A stretch of 64,000 bases of DNA from Janthinobacterium sp. 67 (GCF_002797895.1 NZ_PGES01000001.1:310001-374000), one strand, 5' to 3'; positions 51,029 through 61,022 are shown, counted from the stretch's first letter. Numbers and translations: made by a program. Notes: a model not told the origin generated them from the letters alone.

Positions 51029-51856
51029 ATGGTTGCCATGTCAGAAGATACAGAGATCGAACGCGCCGGCTTCGTCGTGCGCGCCATCGTCCGCCACCAG
51101 GCGGGCGTCGCTACCCCCGCCATCGACCACGTCGCCGAGGAAATCCCCGTCGCGCTGGTCTTCAATGGCATTTCCCACGTCGTCATGATGGCCACCCCGC
51201 GCGACCTGGAAGCGTTCGCGTATGGCTTCGCGCTGACGGAAGGCGTGGTCGCTTCCGCCGATGCCATCTTCGATTGCGAAGTGTTCCTGCGTCCAGATTC
51301 GGCCGAAGTGGCGTTGAGCATCGCCCAGGAGGATTTCGTGCGCCTGAAGGACCGGCGCCGCCAGTTGACGGGCCGCACGGGCTGCGGCGTGTGCGGCATC
51401 GACAGCATCGACATGCTCGACTTGCAGCCGGCGCCGTTGCCGCCATCCCTGATCCGCGTCGACCTGCCCGCCGCGCTGGCGCGTGCCTCCGCCGGCTTGC
51501 GCGAACACCAGGCGCTGATGCGGGAAACGGGCGGCGTCCACGCGGCCGCGTGGTGCACGCCCGACGGCGACATCGTGCGCGTGTTCGAGGATGTCGGCCG
51601 CCACAATGGTCTCGACAAGCTGATTGGCCATCTGGCGCTGCACGATATCGACATGCGGCGCGGCTTCGTCTTCCTGTCCAGCCGCGGCAGCTACGAGCTG
51701 GCGCGCAAGGCGGCGCGCATGCAGATTCCGCTGTTGGCGACGATTTCCGCCCCCAGTTCGCTGGCCATTGCCATCGCCACGCAGGCGGGCATGAAGCTGG
51801 CGGGTTTCTGCCGCCAGGACGCCTACGTCGATTACACGCCCGGCATCACGCTTTAA
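51029..51856 (+). CDS. fdhD: FdhD sulfur carrier/sulfurtransferase for formate dehydrogenase
   Basis: 275 residues. FdhD transfers sulfur from a cysteine desulfurase to the molybdenum cofactor of formate dehydrogenases. The essential CxxC is Cys119/Cys122 in TGRTGCGVCGIDSI, followed by the family block ETGGVHAAAWCTPDGDIVRVFEDVGRHNGLDKLIG and SSRGSYELARKAARMQIPLL. Start may be ATG 51029 or 51038; neither has a good ribosome site. Convergent with the YdeP-like oxidoreductase gene (11-base 3' overlap), its probable client. Confidence 0.92.
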   Translation: MVAMSEDTEIERAGFVVRAIVRHQAGVATPAIDHVAEEIPVALVFNGISHVVMMATPRDLEAFAYGFALTEGVVASADAIFDCEVFLRPDSAEVALSIAQEDFVRLKDRRRQLTGRTGCGVCGIDSIDMLDLQPAPLPPSLIRVDLPAALARASAGLREHQALMRETGGVHAAAWCTPDGDIVRVFEDVGRHNGLDKLIGHLALHDIDMRRGFVFLSSRGSYELARKAARMQIPLLATISAPSSLAIAIATQAGMKLAGFCRQDAYVDYTPGITL

Positions 51857-54155
51857 CTTCACTGCGTTGCAGCAGCACGGGCACGGACTTCGACGTGGGC
51901 GTGCCGGCGCCGTCGGCCGTGCTGGCCAGCGGCACCAGCGCGTTCGTCTCCGGGTAGTAGGCGCCCAGGCAGCCGCGCGGGATGTCGTAGGCGACGAGCC
52001 GGAAACCATCGGCGCGGCGCGCCACGCCATCGTCCCAGGCGCCGATCAGGTCCACCAGCTCGCCATCGGCAAAGCCCAGCATGGCGATATCTTCCGCATT
52101 GGCGAAGACGACCTTGCGCGTGCCGTACACGCCCCGATAGCGGTCGTCCATGCCGTAGATGGTGGTGTTGTACTGGTCGTGCGAACGCGTGCTCATCAAG
52201 ACCATCAGGCGCTCGCCGTGGCGCGCTCTAGCGCGGTGCAGCGGCGTATCGAGGTCCAGCGGAGCGACGAGGAAGCTGGCCTTGCCGCTGGCTGTCTTCC
52301 ACACGCGCTCGCGCGAGGCCACCGTCAAATGAAAGCCGCCCGGCTGCGCCACCCTGGCGTTGTAGTCGTAAAAATCGTCAAAGACTTTTTCGATGTCGTC
52401 GCGGATGCGCGCATAGTCGGCCGCATACGCGCGCCAGTCGACCAGGCTGCTGCCCACGGTCGCTTCCGCCATGCCGGCCACGATGGCCACTTCCGAGCGC
52501 AGCTGCGGCGCAGCGGGCGCATTGCGGCCGTACGAAATATGCACCATGCTCATCGAATCTTCCACCGTCACGCCCTGCGCCACGCCGCCTTGCAGGTCGA
52601 TTTCCGTGCGCCCCAGGGTGGGCAGCAGCAGGGCTTCCTTGCCGATGACGAGATGGCTGCGATTGAGCTTGGTGGCCACCTGCACCGTCAGCGCGCACTG
52701 GCGCAGGGCGGCAAAAGTCAGCGGCGTATCGGGCGTGGCTGCCGCGAAATTGCCGCCCAGCGCGATGAACACTTTGACGTCGCCGCGCCGCATGGCTGCG
52801 ATGGTGGCCACCACGTCGTGGCCGTGCGCGCGCGGCGGCGCAAATCCATACACCTGGCCCAGGCGGTCAAGGAAGGCCGTTGTCGGCTTTTCCTCGATGC
52901 CCACCGTGCGGTCGCCCTGCACGTTCGAGTGGCCGCGCACGGGGCACAGGCCGGCGCCCGGCTTGCCGATCTGCCCGCGCAGCATCATCAGATTCGACAG
53001 CATGCGGATGGCCGCCACGCTGTGCTTGTGCTGCGTCAGGCCCATGCCCCAGGTGGCGATGACGCGCTGGCCCTTGACGAAGATATCCGTCAACGCCTCG
53101 ATCTGCGCGCGCGCCACGCCCGATTCCGCCACGAGCAGTTGCCAATTCTCTGCGCGCAGGTCGTCGCGGAAGGCGTCGAAGCCGCTGCAGTGTTCAACGA
53201 TGAAAGCGTGGTCGATGACGGCGGGCCTGCCTGCCGCCTGCGCCGCATCGTCATGCTCGACGACCCTCTTGGCGACGGCCTTGATCAGGGCGAAGTCGCC
53301 GCCCAGAGTGGGCTGGACGAACAGGCCGGCCAGGCGCGTGCTGCCCAGGGTCGCCATTTCCAGCGCGCTTTGCGGGTCCATGAAGCGCTGCAAGCCCCGT
53401 TCGCGCAGGGGATTGATGGAGACGATGCTGCCGCCGCGGCGCGCGCAGTCGCGCAGTTCGCCCAGCATGCGCGGGTGGTTGGTGGCGGGATTCTGGCCGA
53501 AGATGAGGATGGTGTCGGCCAGTTCGAAGTCGGCCAGGGTCACCGTGCCCTTGCCGATGCCCACGGTGGCCGGCAAGCCGCGGCTGGTCGCCTCGTGGCA
53601 CATGTTGGAGCAGTCGGGGAAGTTATTGGTGCCGTACAGGCGCGCCATCAGCTGGTACAAAAACGCGGCCTCGTTGCTGGCGCGCCCCGACGTGTAGAAC
53701 GCGGCCTGGTTCGGATCGGGCAGGGCGCGCAGGTGGCGGCCCACGAGGGCATAGGCGTCGTCCCAGGAAATCGGCACGTAGCGGTCGCTGGCGGCGTCGT
53801 ACACCATCGGTTCCGTCAAACGACCGTGCTGTTCGAGCGCGTAGTCTGAATGCTCCAGCAGCTGCGTGACGGTATGGCTGGCGAACAGCTGCGGTCCGGC
53901 GCGGCGGCTGGTCGCTTCGGCGGCGACGGCCTTGGCGCCGTTTTCGCAAAAGGCAAACGTGGAAGCGTGGTTGCGGTCGGGCCAGGCGCAGCCGGGGCAA
54001 TCGAAGCCGTCCGGCTGGTTCTGCGCCAGCAGCGCCTTCAGGTTCTCGGGCGCGACCCGCTCCTGGCGCAGGCTGATGGCCACGTGTTTCAAGGCGTCCC
54101 AGCCGGCGGCCGGCTTGGTGTAGGGGCTGATGTGGACGGCGTCGGTGTCTTTCAT
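51846..54155 (-). CDS. FdhF/YdeP-family molybdopterin oxidoreductase
   Basis: 769-residue molybdopterin-guanine-dinucleotide enzyme of the YdeP group. N-terminal DCPGCAWPD, then SGRASNEAAFLYQLMARLYGTNNFPDCSNMCHEA (molybdenum-ligand region), GQNPATNHPRMLGELRDCARRG, and the C-terminal cap domain STRSHDQYNTTIYGMDDRYRGV. E. coli YdeP is linked to acid resistance; relatives are annotated as formate dehydrogenase alpha. Start ATG 54155 (MKDTDAVHISPY) with GAAAGAG upstream; a longer start at 54221 is possible. Confidence 0.9.
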   Translation of the reverse strand: MKDTDAVHISPYTKPAAGWDALKHVAISLRQERVAPENLKALLAQNQPDGFDCPGCAWPDRNHASTFAFCENGAKAVAAEATSRRAGPQLFASHTVTQLLEHSDYALEQHGRLTEPMVYDAASDRYVPISWDDAYALVGRHLRALPDPNQAAFYTSGRASNEAAFLYQLMARLYGTNNFPDCSNMCHEATSRGLPATVGIGKGTVTLADFELADTILIFGQNPATNHPRMLGELRDCARRGGSIVSINPLRERGLQRFMDPQSALEMATLGSTRLAGLFVQPTLGGDFALIKAVAKRVVEHDDAAQAAGRPAVIDHAFIVEHCSGFDAFRDDLRAENWQLLVAESGVARAQIEALTDIFVKGQRVIATWGMGLTQHKHSVAAIRMLSNLMMLRGQIGKPGAGLCPVRGHSNVQGDRTVGIEEKPTTAFLDRLGQVYGFAPPRAHGHDVVATIAAMRRGDVKVFIALGGNFAAATPDTPLTFAALRQCALTVQVATKLNRSHLVIGKEALLLPTLGRTEIDLQGGVAQGVTVEDSMSMVHISYGRNAPAAPQLRSEVAIVAGMAEATVGSSLVDWRAYAADYARIRDDIEKVFDDFYDYNARVAQPGGFHLTVASRERVWKTASGKASFLVAPLDLDTPLHRARARHGERLMVLMSTRSHDQYNTTIYGMDDRYRGVYGTRKVVFANAEDIAMLGFADGELVDLIGAWDDGVARRADGFRLVAYDIPRGCLGAYYPETNALVPLASTADGAGTPTSKSVPVLLQRSEVKA

Positions 54156-54299
54156 GGGCTCTTTCGGCTGGGCGAGTGTGGTAATTATGCACGATCCCCG
54201 AATGACATTGACTTGCGTCATGGAAATGACATTCGGCTGTCATTTTCCTGACATATTAGGCAAGTACGCTGGAGTCGTCTTGATCACAGGGATGAAACC

Positions 54300-55061
54300 A
54301 TGCAAAACATAATCGCATCAAATGAAGCCAAGGCCCGGCCGGTCCAACTGGTGCTGAGCCAGGCCACGACAGCGGCGGAATTGCGCGAAGTGCAGCGTTT
54401 GCGCTACAAGGTGTTTATCGAGACCATGGGCCTGACGTCGCTGGCCAACGCCGATGGCCTCGACAGCGATGAATTCGACGCGCACTGCGATCACCTGATC
54501 GTGCGCGACGCCGATACCCTGAAAGTGGTGGGAACCTACCGCGTGCTGAGCGCGGCCAAGGCCGCCAAGATCGGCCGGCTGTACTCGGAAAACGAGTTCG
54601 ACCTGAGCCGCCTGAAGAACCTGCGCGGACGCATGGTCGAAGCGGGCCGCGCCTGCATCCACCCGAAATACCGGGGCGGCAGCGTGATCATGCTGCTGTG
54701 GTCTGGCCTGGCCGAGTACATGCGCCGCGAGCGCTGCGACTACCTGGTCGGCTGCGCCAGCATCAGCCTGGCCGATGGCGGCCATAACGCCGTCGCCGTG
54801 TACCAGGCGCTGGCCGAAAAGCACATGGCTCCGAGCGAGTATCGCGTCACGCCGCACCTGCCTTTCCCCATCCACCAGGTGGAAGCGGCGCACAAGCCGC
54901 AAGTGCCGCCGCTGATCAAGGGCTATCTGCGTTCGGGCGCCTGGATTTGCGGCGAACCGGCCTGGGATCCTGATTTTGAAAGCGCCGACATGTTCATGAT
55001 GATGCCGCTGGCGAATCTGGACGAACGCTATGCGCGCCATTATGGCGTGGTGCCTGGCTAA
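54300..55061 (+). CDS. olsB: L-ornithine N-alpha-acyltransferase (OlsB family)
   Basis: 253 residues of the GNAT-related OlsB family that acylates ornithine with 3-hydroxyacyl-ACP, the first step of ornithine lipid synthesis. Family segments: LREVQRLRYKVFIETMGL, SDEFDAHCDHLIVRD, VVGTYRVLS, and MVEAGRACIHPKYRGGSVIMLLWSGLAEYMRRE. The second enzyme OlsA is not adjacent. The last 68 bases overlap the 3' end of the convergent giant CHAT gene. Confidence 0.85.
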   Translation: MQNIIASNEAKARPVQLVLSQATTAAELREVQRLRYKVFIETMGLTSLANADGLDSDEFDAHCDHLIVRDADTLKVVGTYRVLSAAKAAKIGRLYSENEFDLSRLKNLRGRMVEAGRACIHPKYRGGSVIMLLWSGLAEYMRRERCDYLVGCASISLADGGHNAVAVYQALAEKHMAPSEYRVTPHLPFPIHQVEAAHKPQVPPLIKGYLRSGAWICGEPAWDPDFESADMFMMMPLANLDERYARHYGVVPG

Positions 55062-58000
55062 GCTTATTGCCGGGCAGTGAAGCCTGCAGCTGGCCGGCCA
55101 GCGCCTGCACGGCGCTGCGCAGGCCGGTGTCCGGGCTGCCCGGCGGCAGCAGTTCAAGCAGGAAGCGCAGCGGCGCCGTGATCGCTTCGGGTTCGCCGAT
55201 GCTGCCGTGGCGCCGCACGGCGTCGTGGTACAGGGCCAGGAAGGCGGCGCGCGCGGGCGCGTCGAAGGGCTGGCCGTCCGGCACCTGCCACAGGGCCGCC
55301 AGCAGGGCGGCGCGCACGGGAGCGCCGGCGTCGATGGCGCGGTGTTCGTCCGCGTGGCGCTGGCGCGCATAGGCGATGGCGTCGTGCAGCAGGTCGCCCA
55401 GCTGCGGATCGAGGGCGCGCCACGCGCCGTTGTCGCCATGGGCTTTCAGCAGCAGGGCGCCCGCCAGCACCTGGAAAATCAGGTCGCAGTCGGCCGCGCC
55501 GCTGCGCCGCCGCGCTTCTTCCAGCGCGGCCAGGCAGGCGTCCGTCATGGCGCGCAGGGCCGGCGCGCCCGAGTTTCCTTCGCGGCAGGCCAGGCGCGCC
55601 TGCAAGGCCCAGTAGCGTCCCAGCAGGGCCAGGCGCTGGGCCGTGGGCGCCAGCGCCACCAGCAGGTCGACATGCTGTTTTCCATCCTGCAGCAGCTGCC
55701 GTCCCTGCGTCATATCGGGCACGGCCGGCACCTCGATGCCGGCGCCCGCATCGATGCCGCACAGGGCCGCGCCCTGGCTGATTTCCAGTTCCGCCCAGTG
55801 CGCGAGCGCGCGCAAGCCCACCTTGCCGTCGGCCGCGCTGTGTGCAGCCCGGTAGTGTTCGATGGCGCGCAGGGTGTTCTCCAGTCCCCCCAGGCCGGCG
55901 CGCGTGGCGGCCATGTTTTCGCGGATGTCGGCGCAGCCGAAGAAGCGCGCGCGCACGGCTTCCTCGATGCCGCCCAGTTTTTCCTCGATGGCCGCGCGGC
56001 GCGCAGGATCGGCGCCCGCCAGGCGCGCGTGCAGGGTTTCCAGGTCGGCCAGCAAATGGCCGTGGTAATGGTAGTCGGGCGCTTGCCAGGGCCGGCTCTG
56101 GGTGTTCGGAAAGCGGTAGCGGTCGTCGCCATAGGCCTGGTAGGCGCCCCAGGTGTTCGAGGCGGGGAACCTCAGGTACGCGGCCTCGCGCGCCAGGCGC
56201 ACGGCGTCGCCGAAGTATTCGCCGCTCAGCATGGCGTGATAAAAGCTGTGCGCAAAGATGCTGGCCGCCTGGTCGTCGATGCGCCAGCCGGCCGCGATCA
56301 CGGCCTGCGAACCCATTTCTATGAAGGCCGTGGCCAGGCTGGCGGCCAGTTTCGACCATGGCGCGATGGCGTCCGGGCGCATGTCGCCCAGGTGGCAGCA
56401 ATTGATGAAGACGAATTGCGGCACGCGCTTCAATTTACCCACCTGCGCGGCCGTCAGCCGCGTCTTCGGTCCCAGCACCAGGCCCGTATGGGCGATGCCG
56501 GGGCCGGCCACTTCGCCATGGCCGGCCAGGTGGATGGCGAAATAGCGCTCGTCGAACAGGTGCACGAGCACGCGCTGGGCCTGCGGGCGCAGCAGCTCGC
56601 GCACCTGGTAGCCGTACGCGCCGAACATGCGCGCCACGTCCTGCGCCTCGGCCTGTGCGGCGGGCAGCTCGGGCAGGCCGGAATCGGTGTCGCCGATCAC
56701 CAGCACGCTGTTGCTGGGCGGGCTGACGGCGGACGGCTGCTCGCGCAGGCTGGCCTGCTGGCGCACCATGCCGATGCGCGTCGACAGCGGGCTTTCTTCG
56801 CTGCCCGCCTCGTCGCGCATCAGTTCCCACGGATAGATGGCGGCGCTCTGGTCGACGGCCAGGATCAGGCCGCGCATCTCGGGAATGGCCGCCTTGAGTC
56901 CATTGGGCAGCATCAGTTCGTACAGGGCGCGCGACAGGCCCGGCTGGTCGGTGGTGTTGTCGGTGGCGTCCATGATCAGGCCATCGACGGCTTGCCGCTG
57001 GTTCGGCTCCTCGTCGACGCTGTTGTGGGCGCGGTCCGTCAGCACGGTGAAGCGCAGGGCGCCGGAGAGGTCGGCGGCGACGATCTGCACGCGGCGCCAG
57101 CCATTGTCGCCGCTCAGGCTGGGCAGGATGCGCCGGTAGCCGCCGGGACTGTGGCGGATGCGCCGCTCGAACGTGAAGCTGCCCTGGTAGCGCGCTTCGG
57201 CCATGATCTGTTCGATGGCCACGGCGGCCGCGATGGCGCGCGCCTCGGCCTGTTCGTAGATGGCGATGTGGCCGATGCGGCACGCCATGCCCGCGTCTTC
57301 CAGGCGCCGGTTGGCGCTGCGCGCGCCGTCGATCAGGGCCCGCGCGCACAGGGCGATGCTCAAGCCGCCATAGCCGGAACCGGACAGCAGGCTGGCCACG
57401 CGCAAGCCATGTTCGCCCATCGGCGGCGCGGCCACGTGGCCGGCGGCGCGCACCTGCAGGCAGACGCACGCGTATTCGAGCAGGCCGCCGGCAAAGGCGC
57501 GCGTCAGTTCGCCCGGCGTCAGCTCGCCAAGCGCGCCCAGGCCGATGACGATGGCGCCGCCGGGCCGGCGCGCCGCATCGGGCTGCAGCACCACGAGGGC
57601 GGAGTCGGGGCGCTGCGGAAAGCGCCCGAGCGCGTGGATTTCCTGCAGCTTGCCCGCCAGCAGGCGGTCGAGAAAACTCATGCTGCCGCGCAGCGATTCG
57701 GACGCGTAGCAGCCGCTCATGACGGGCGCGTCGGCCGAAGCCATGCTGCCGTGGATGACGGATAGGCTCAGCTGCGCCGCGCTGCTCTCCGGCGCGCTGG
57801 CGGGACCGGCGGCGCCGAGGGCCGCGTCGAGGAGTTCCTGCGGCTGCGGGTAGAGCGGCGTCGCCTCGGGCGCGTACGGATGGAAGCGGGGCGGGGCGCC
57901 GCCGGGCGCATGCGGCGGGTGCCGGGGCAGGGCGGCGCCCTGGCCGTTGTCGAGCAGCTGCGCGATGGCCGGGAAGTAGTCCTTTTGCAGCAGCAGGTCG

Positions 58001-60462
58001 CCATGCGCCACCGGCAGGTAGCAGGCGACCACGCCGTCCGGCACCGCGCCTTGCCAGGCCGTGCGGCCATCGCCATCGGGCGACCAGGCCGTCTCGATGC
58101 CGCCGTCGCGCAGGCGCAGCGCCACGGGCGTGTCGGCGCAGCCGGCCAGGTAGCTGCAAAGGCGGGGATCGAGCGGGGCGGCATCGAGCAGGGCGACGGT
58201 GGCGCGCGACGCGGCCAGCGCCTGGGCCTCGGGCGCCTGCCAGCCGCCGGGCAGGCCCGCTTGCGCGTCGCCGGCGGCCAGCTGTGCCCACGTGGCGGCG
58301 TCAAAATAATCGACGCCGCCCGGTTGCGGCCACGGCAGCATGTCCAGCACGCCGGGAAAGGCGCGCACGAAGCCGAGAAACTGGCGCCGCGTGTGTTTCC
58401 AGCTGATCCAGCAGGCCAGCATCTGCACCAGCCGGTCGCGTCCCAGCAGTACCTGCACCATCGCCTGCGTACCGCGGTTGGCCGTGCCCACCTGCAGCAA
58501 GCGGCTGCCGGGCAGGGCGCCGAAGCGCTGCCAGCGGTCTTTCAGGGCCAGGCGCGCCACCAGCCCGCCCATGCCGTGGGCGACGATGCGCAGCGGCTGG
58601 CCGCGCTGTTCCGCGTCGCGCATGGCGTCGTCGAGCACGGGCAGGAAGGCGCGGCACGAGTCCTGCAGCGACAAACGCCAGTCATAGGTAAAGGGCCGCA
58701 CTTCCTGGCTTTGCGCGAGAAAGCGGGCAAACGGCTCGTAGCACGATTCGATCCAGCCGGCGCTGACGATGTGCGGCTGGCCCACGGCCAGGCGTTCGAT
58801 GCGCCCTTCGACGAGGTTGACGGGGTCGAACCAGATGCGGTTGCTGCCCACTTGCAGGTGGCTGCCCATGATGTCGGGCAGCAGCAGCACGATGGGCGCG
58901 TGCGCGCGCCGTTTCGGCACTTCGCCGCCGCGCGCCAGGGGGCCGTGTTCGATGCCGGGCAGGGGCTGGTAGGCCGTCTCGTCGCCCGTGAGCGCCTGCA
59001 TGGCGGCCTGGCTCGATGGCGCGCGCTCGAAGTAATTGAGGTGGTGCGAGTGCGGCCCGCGCAGCAGCAGTTGCCGCACCGGCGTGCTGCGCGTGGCGCC
59101 GCCGGCCATCGAGGCGCAATTGACCACGAGGTCGTTTTGTCCGCCGTACAGCTGGCCGTCCAGGCAGTCGCCCAGCCAGCCCAGCAGGCCATCGCCGCTG
59201 CAGGCGCCGGCCAGCACGTGCAGCGGGCTGGCCACGCGCACATCGGGCGCATTGAGCAGGGCCACCAGCGGCGAGTCGGGCATCATCGCTTCCAGTCCGG
59301 GCAGGATGCGCGCGTCGCAGCGCTGCCGCACCAAGGCCAGCAGGAAGGCCATGGCGCCGTCGGGAATGCCGCCGTGCAGCAGCAGGTTGAACATCACGCT
59401 GGCCCAGCGGTCGAGCCGGCCCGACATCAGGGTGGTGCCGCGCGCCGGGCAGGCCACGCGCACGAAACGGGCGATGCGGATGGCGCGCGTCTTCAGTTCC
59501 ACGCTCAATGCGCGCAGGCGCGCCGCATCTTCGTCGTAGCCGCCGCGTCCGCCCAGCCGCCCCTGTGCCGTGAAGTGTTCGATATCGTGGCTGTTGAACG
59601 CTTCGCCGCCCACCGTGTTTTCGCTCAGCCGTTCCAGGTTGTCGCCAGCCAGGTCGACGGCGCCGCGGCTGTCGATGCGCTGCGCGCGCGCCAGCAGTTC
59701 GCCCACCAGGCCGCCGCGCGAATGGCTCAGAAGGTGCAGCACGGCGCCGTGCGGCAGCTGGCGCACGAGGGCCAGCGCATTTTCGATGGGGCTGTCGCTG
59801 AGGCTGCGGTGCTCGTAGCCGTAGATGCGGTTGCCGTACTGCGCCGCCAGCTGCGGCGCCAGGCCGTTGCGCCACAGGCCGCCAAAGCTGCGCCGGGTCG
59901 ACGAGGCCGTGCCGTGCAACAGCAGCAGCACGGGTTCCGGCCCGGCGGGCAGGCTGGCGACGGCCGTCATGCCGCCCGCCTCGATGCCGCAGCGGTACAG
60001 GCCCAGGCGCTGTTCCAGCTGGCGGTCCTGGAAGGCGCCCGCCGCCGCCAGCGCCGTCATGGCGGCGGCGCCGCAGCGGTACACGCGCACGGCCCGCAGC
60101 ATCCAGGCGCCCAGGCCGTCGCGGCTGGCGCCGGGCGGCTGGCGCGCCGCCTGCGGACGCAAGGCCAGCCCCACTTCGATGCTGGCGGGCGCGCCGTCGC
60201 GCGCCACCGTGGCCGGCCCCAGGTAGCGCGGCAGGTCGAGGCTGCCGGCCAGCAGCGAACTGCCGTCGCACAGCAGCAGCTGCACCACGTCGTCCGCGCC
60301 GATATCGAGCACGGTGCGGCAGCTGCCGATGCCGCGCGCGCCGGACAGCACGTGGGTTTCGGCATGCCAGCCGGGCGCGGCGGGGCAGTCGCCGGCGCTG
60401 GCGAGGGGATCGCGCGTGAACGTCAGGCGCAGCACGGGCGGCGCAAGGGGATCGCTGGACAT
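54994..60462 (-). CDS. giant (1822 aa) double alpha/beta-hydrolase plus CHAT-protease protein
   Basis: Order of parts: N-terminal beta-rich region (1-165); alpha/beta-hydrolase 1 (about 170-480) with VLLLLHGTASSTRR and an intact nucleophile elbow LLSHSRGG (Ser248); LCAT/lipase-like hydrolase 2 (about 515-770) with IVLLLPDIMGSHLQ, whose elbow reads AHGMGG, so Ser is replaced by Gly630; an unassigned domain (about 900-1150); CHAT caspase-like protease (about 1190-1440) with His1315 in HLAGHGE and Cys1356 in INCCHLG; and an all-helical C-terminal region to 1822. No membrane helix or signal. CHAT proteases act in bacterial immunity and cell-death circuits. Downstream 68 bases overlap olsB. The 272-base upstream gap (60463-60734) holds no supported gene; start ATG 60462 has a weak ribosome site. 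Confidence 0.85.
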   Translation of the reverse strand: MSSDPLAPPVLRLTFTRDPLASAGDCPAAPGWHAETHVLSGARGIGSCRTVLDIGADDVVQLLLCDGSSLLAGSLDLPRYLGPATVARDGAPASIEVGLALRPQAARQPPGASRDGLGAWMLRAVRVYRCGAAAMTALAAAGAFQDRQLEQRLGLYRCGIEAGGMTAVASLPAGPEPVLLLLHGTASSTRRSFGGLWRNGLAPQLAAQYGNRIYGYEHRSLSDSPIENALALVRQLPHGAVLHLLSHSRGGLVGELLARAQRIDSRGAVDLAGDNLERLSENTVGGEAFNSHDIEHFTAQGRLGGRGGYDEDAARLRALSVELKTRAIRIARFVRVACPARGTTLMSGRLDRWASVMFNLLLHGGIPDGAMAFLLALVRQRCDARILPGLEAMMPDSPLVALLNAPDVRVASPLHVLAGACSGDGLLGWLGDCLDGQLYGGQNDLVVNCASMAGGATRSTPVRQLLLRGPHSHHLNYFERAPSSQAAMQALTGDETAYQPLPGIEHGPLARGGEVPKRRAHAPIVLLLPDIMGSHLQVGSNRIWFDPVNLVEGRIERLAVGQPHIVSAGWIESCYEPFARFLAQSQEVRPFTYDWRLSLQDSCRAFLPVLDDAMRDAEQRGQPLRIVAHGMGGLVARLALKDRWQRFGALPGSRLLQVGTANRGTQAMVQVLLGRDRLVQMLACWISWKHTRRQFLGFVRAFPGVLDMLPWPQPGGVDYFDAATWAQLAAGDAQAGLPGGWQAPEAQALAASRATVALLDAAPLDPRLCSYLAGCADTPVALRLRDGGIETAWSPDGDGRTAWQGAVPDGVVACYLPVAHGDLLLQKDYFPAIAQLLDNGQGAALPRHPPHAPGGAPPRFHPYAPEATPLYPQPQELLDAALGAAGPASAPESSAAQLSLSVIHGSMASADAPVMSGCYASESLRGSMSFLDRLLAGKLQEIHALGRFPQRPDSALVVLQPDAARRPGGAIVIGLGALGELTPGELTRAFAGGLLEYACVCLQVRAAGHVAAPPMGEHGLRVASLLSGSGYGGLSIALCARALIDGARSANRRLEDAGMACRIGHIAIYEQAEARAIAAAVAIEQIMAEARYQGSFTFERRIRHSPGGYRRILPSLSGDNGWRRVQIVAADLSGALRFTVLTDRAHNSVDEEPNQRQAVDGLIMDATDNTTDQPGLSRALYELMLPNGLKAAIPEMRGLILAVDQSAAIYPWELMRDEAGSEESPLSTRIGMVRQQASLREQPSAVSPPSNSVLVIGDTDSGLPELPAAQAEAQDVARMFGAYGYQVRELLRPQAQRVLVHLFDERYFAIHLAGHGEVAGPGIAHTGLVLGPKTRLTAAQVGKLKRVPQFVFINCCHLGDMRPDAIAPWSKLAASLATAFIEMGSQAVIAAGWRIDDQAASIFAHSFYHAMLSGEYFGDAVRLAREAAYLRFPASNTWGAYQAYGDDRYRFPNTQSRPWQAPDYHYHGHLLADLETLHARLAGADPARRAAIEEKLGGIEEAVRARFFGCADIRENMAATRAGLGGLENTLRAIEHYRAAHSAADGKVGLRALAHWAELEISQGAALCGIDAGAGIEVPAVPDMTQGRQLLQDGKQHVDLLVALAPTAQRLALLGRYWALQARLACREGNSGAPALRAMTDACLAALEEARRRSGAADCDLIFQVLAGALLLKAHGDNGAWRALDPQLGDLLHDAIAYARQRHADEHRAIDAGAPVRAALLAALWQVPDGQPFDAPARAAFLALYHDAVRRHGSIGEPEAITAPLRFLLELLPPGSPDTGLRSAVQALAGQLQASLPGNKLSQAPRHNGAHSVRPDSPAASS

Positions 60463-60734
60463 GCGGTTGGGATCGCTGTTTAAAAGCTGACCTTGATGCC
60501 TGCGCGGACTATGCGTGTTGTGTCAGATCAAGTATGCGTGGAAATGCTGGGGGAGAAGCTGGGAGGGGGCTTGCTGGAGCGGGAAGGCAGAGAAACGGTC
60601 AGCATGGTTTGGGCTGGGTCTCTTCGCTATCGTGCCCGGATGCGGTGCGATGGGCGAACTACGCGAATTGTATGGCAAAAGTTCATGGCGCCGGGGACCT
60701 GGGTGCCTGGCATGGCATTACAACAGCGGGTGGT

Positions 60735-61022
60735 TCAATGGACTGGCGTGGCGGACAGTTCCTTCAGTTCGCGGATGGTGATGTCCGATTTTTCATGCAT
60801 GCGCAATAAAATCGTCGCACCAACCGACAGTTTGCCGTGACGAATCTTGCTGATGATGGGGGGCTGAACTTCCAGGACACGGCACAGTTCCGCGTCATTT
60901 TTCAAGTTCAGCTTCTCGATCAAGGTATCGAGCAGCTTGTTGGGAACAAAACTCGATGGTTCGAGCGCACGGGCCCGGTTCATCGCCTCAATCATTTCCA
61001 GCTTCTTTTGCCGAACGTTCAT
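60735..61022 (-). CDS. small HTH protein (Xre/Cro-like)
   Basis: 95 residues with a central helix-turn-helix: LLDTLIEKLNLKNDAELCRVLEVQPPIISKIRHGKLSVGATILLRMHE. Likely DNA-binding regulator, tentatively phage-repressor/Cro fold. Upstream AAGGAGGAGTAA gives a strong ribosome site for ATG 61022. It lies upstream of and co-oriented with the giant CHAT gene, 272 bases away, and may regulate it or form a silencing pair; this is inference. Confidence 0.72.
   Translation of the reverse strand: MNVRQKKLEMIEAMNRARALEPSSFVPNKLLDTLIEKLNLKNDAELCRVLEVQPPIISKIRHGKLSVGATILLRMHEKSDITIRELKELSATPVH

Noticed and set aside
55207..60483. Two long plus-strand open frames (852 and 867 codons) opposite the CHAT gene.
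   Set aside because: Sequence is low-complexity Arg/His/Gln-rich antisense shadow without motifs, while the minus strand shows catalytic motifs in order.
60463..60734. Short plus-strand open frames in the gap upstream of the CHAT gene.
   Set aside because: Overlapping frames in three phases with no shared motif, ribosome site or family.
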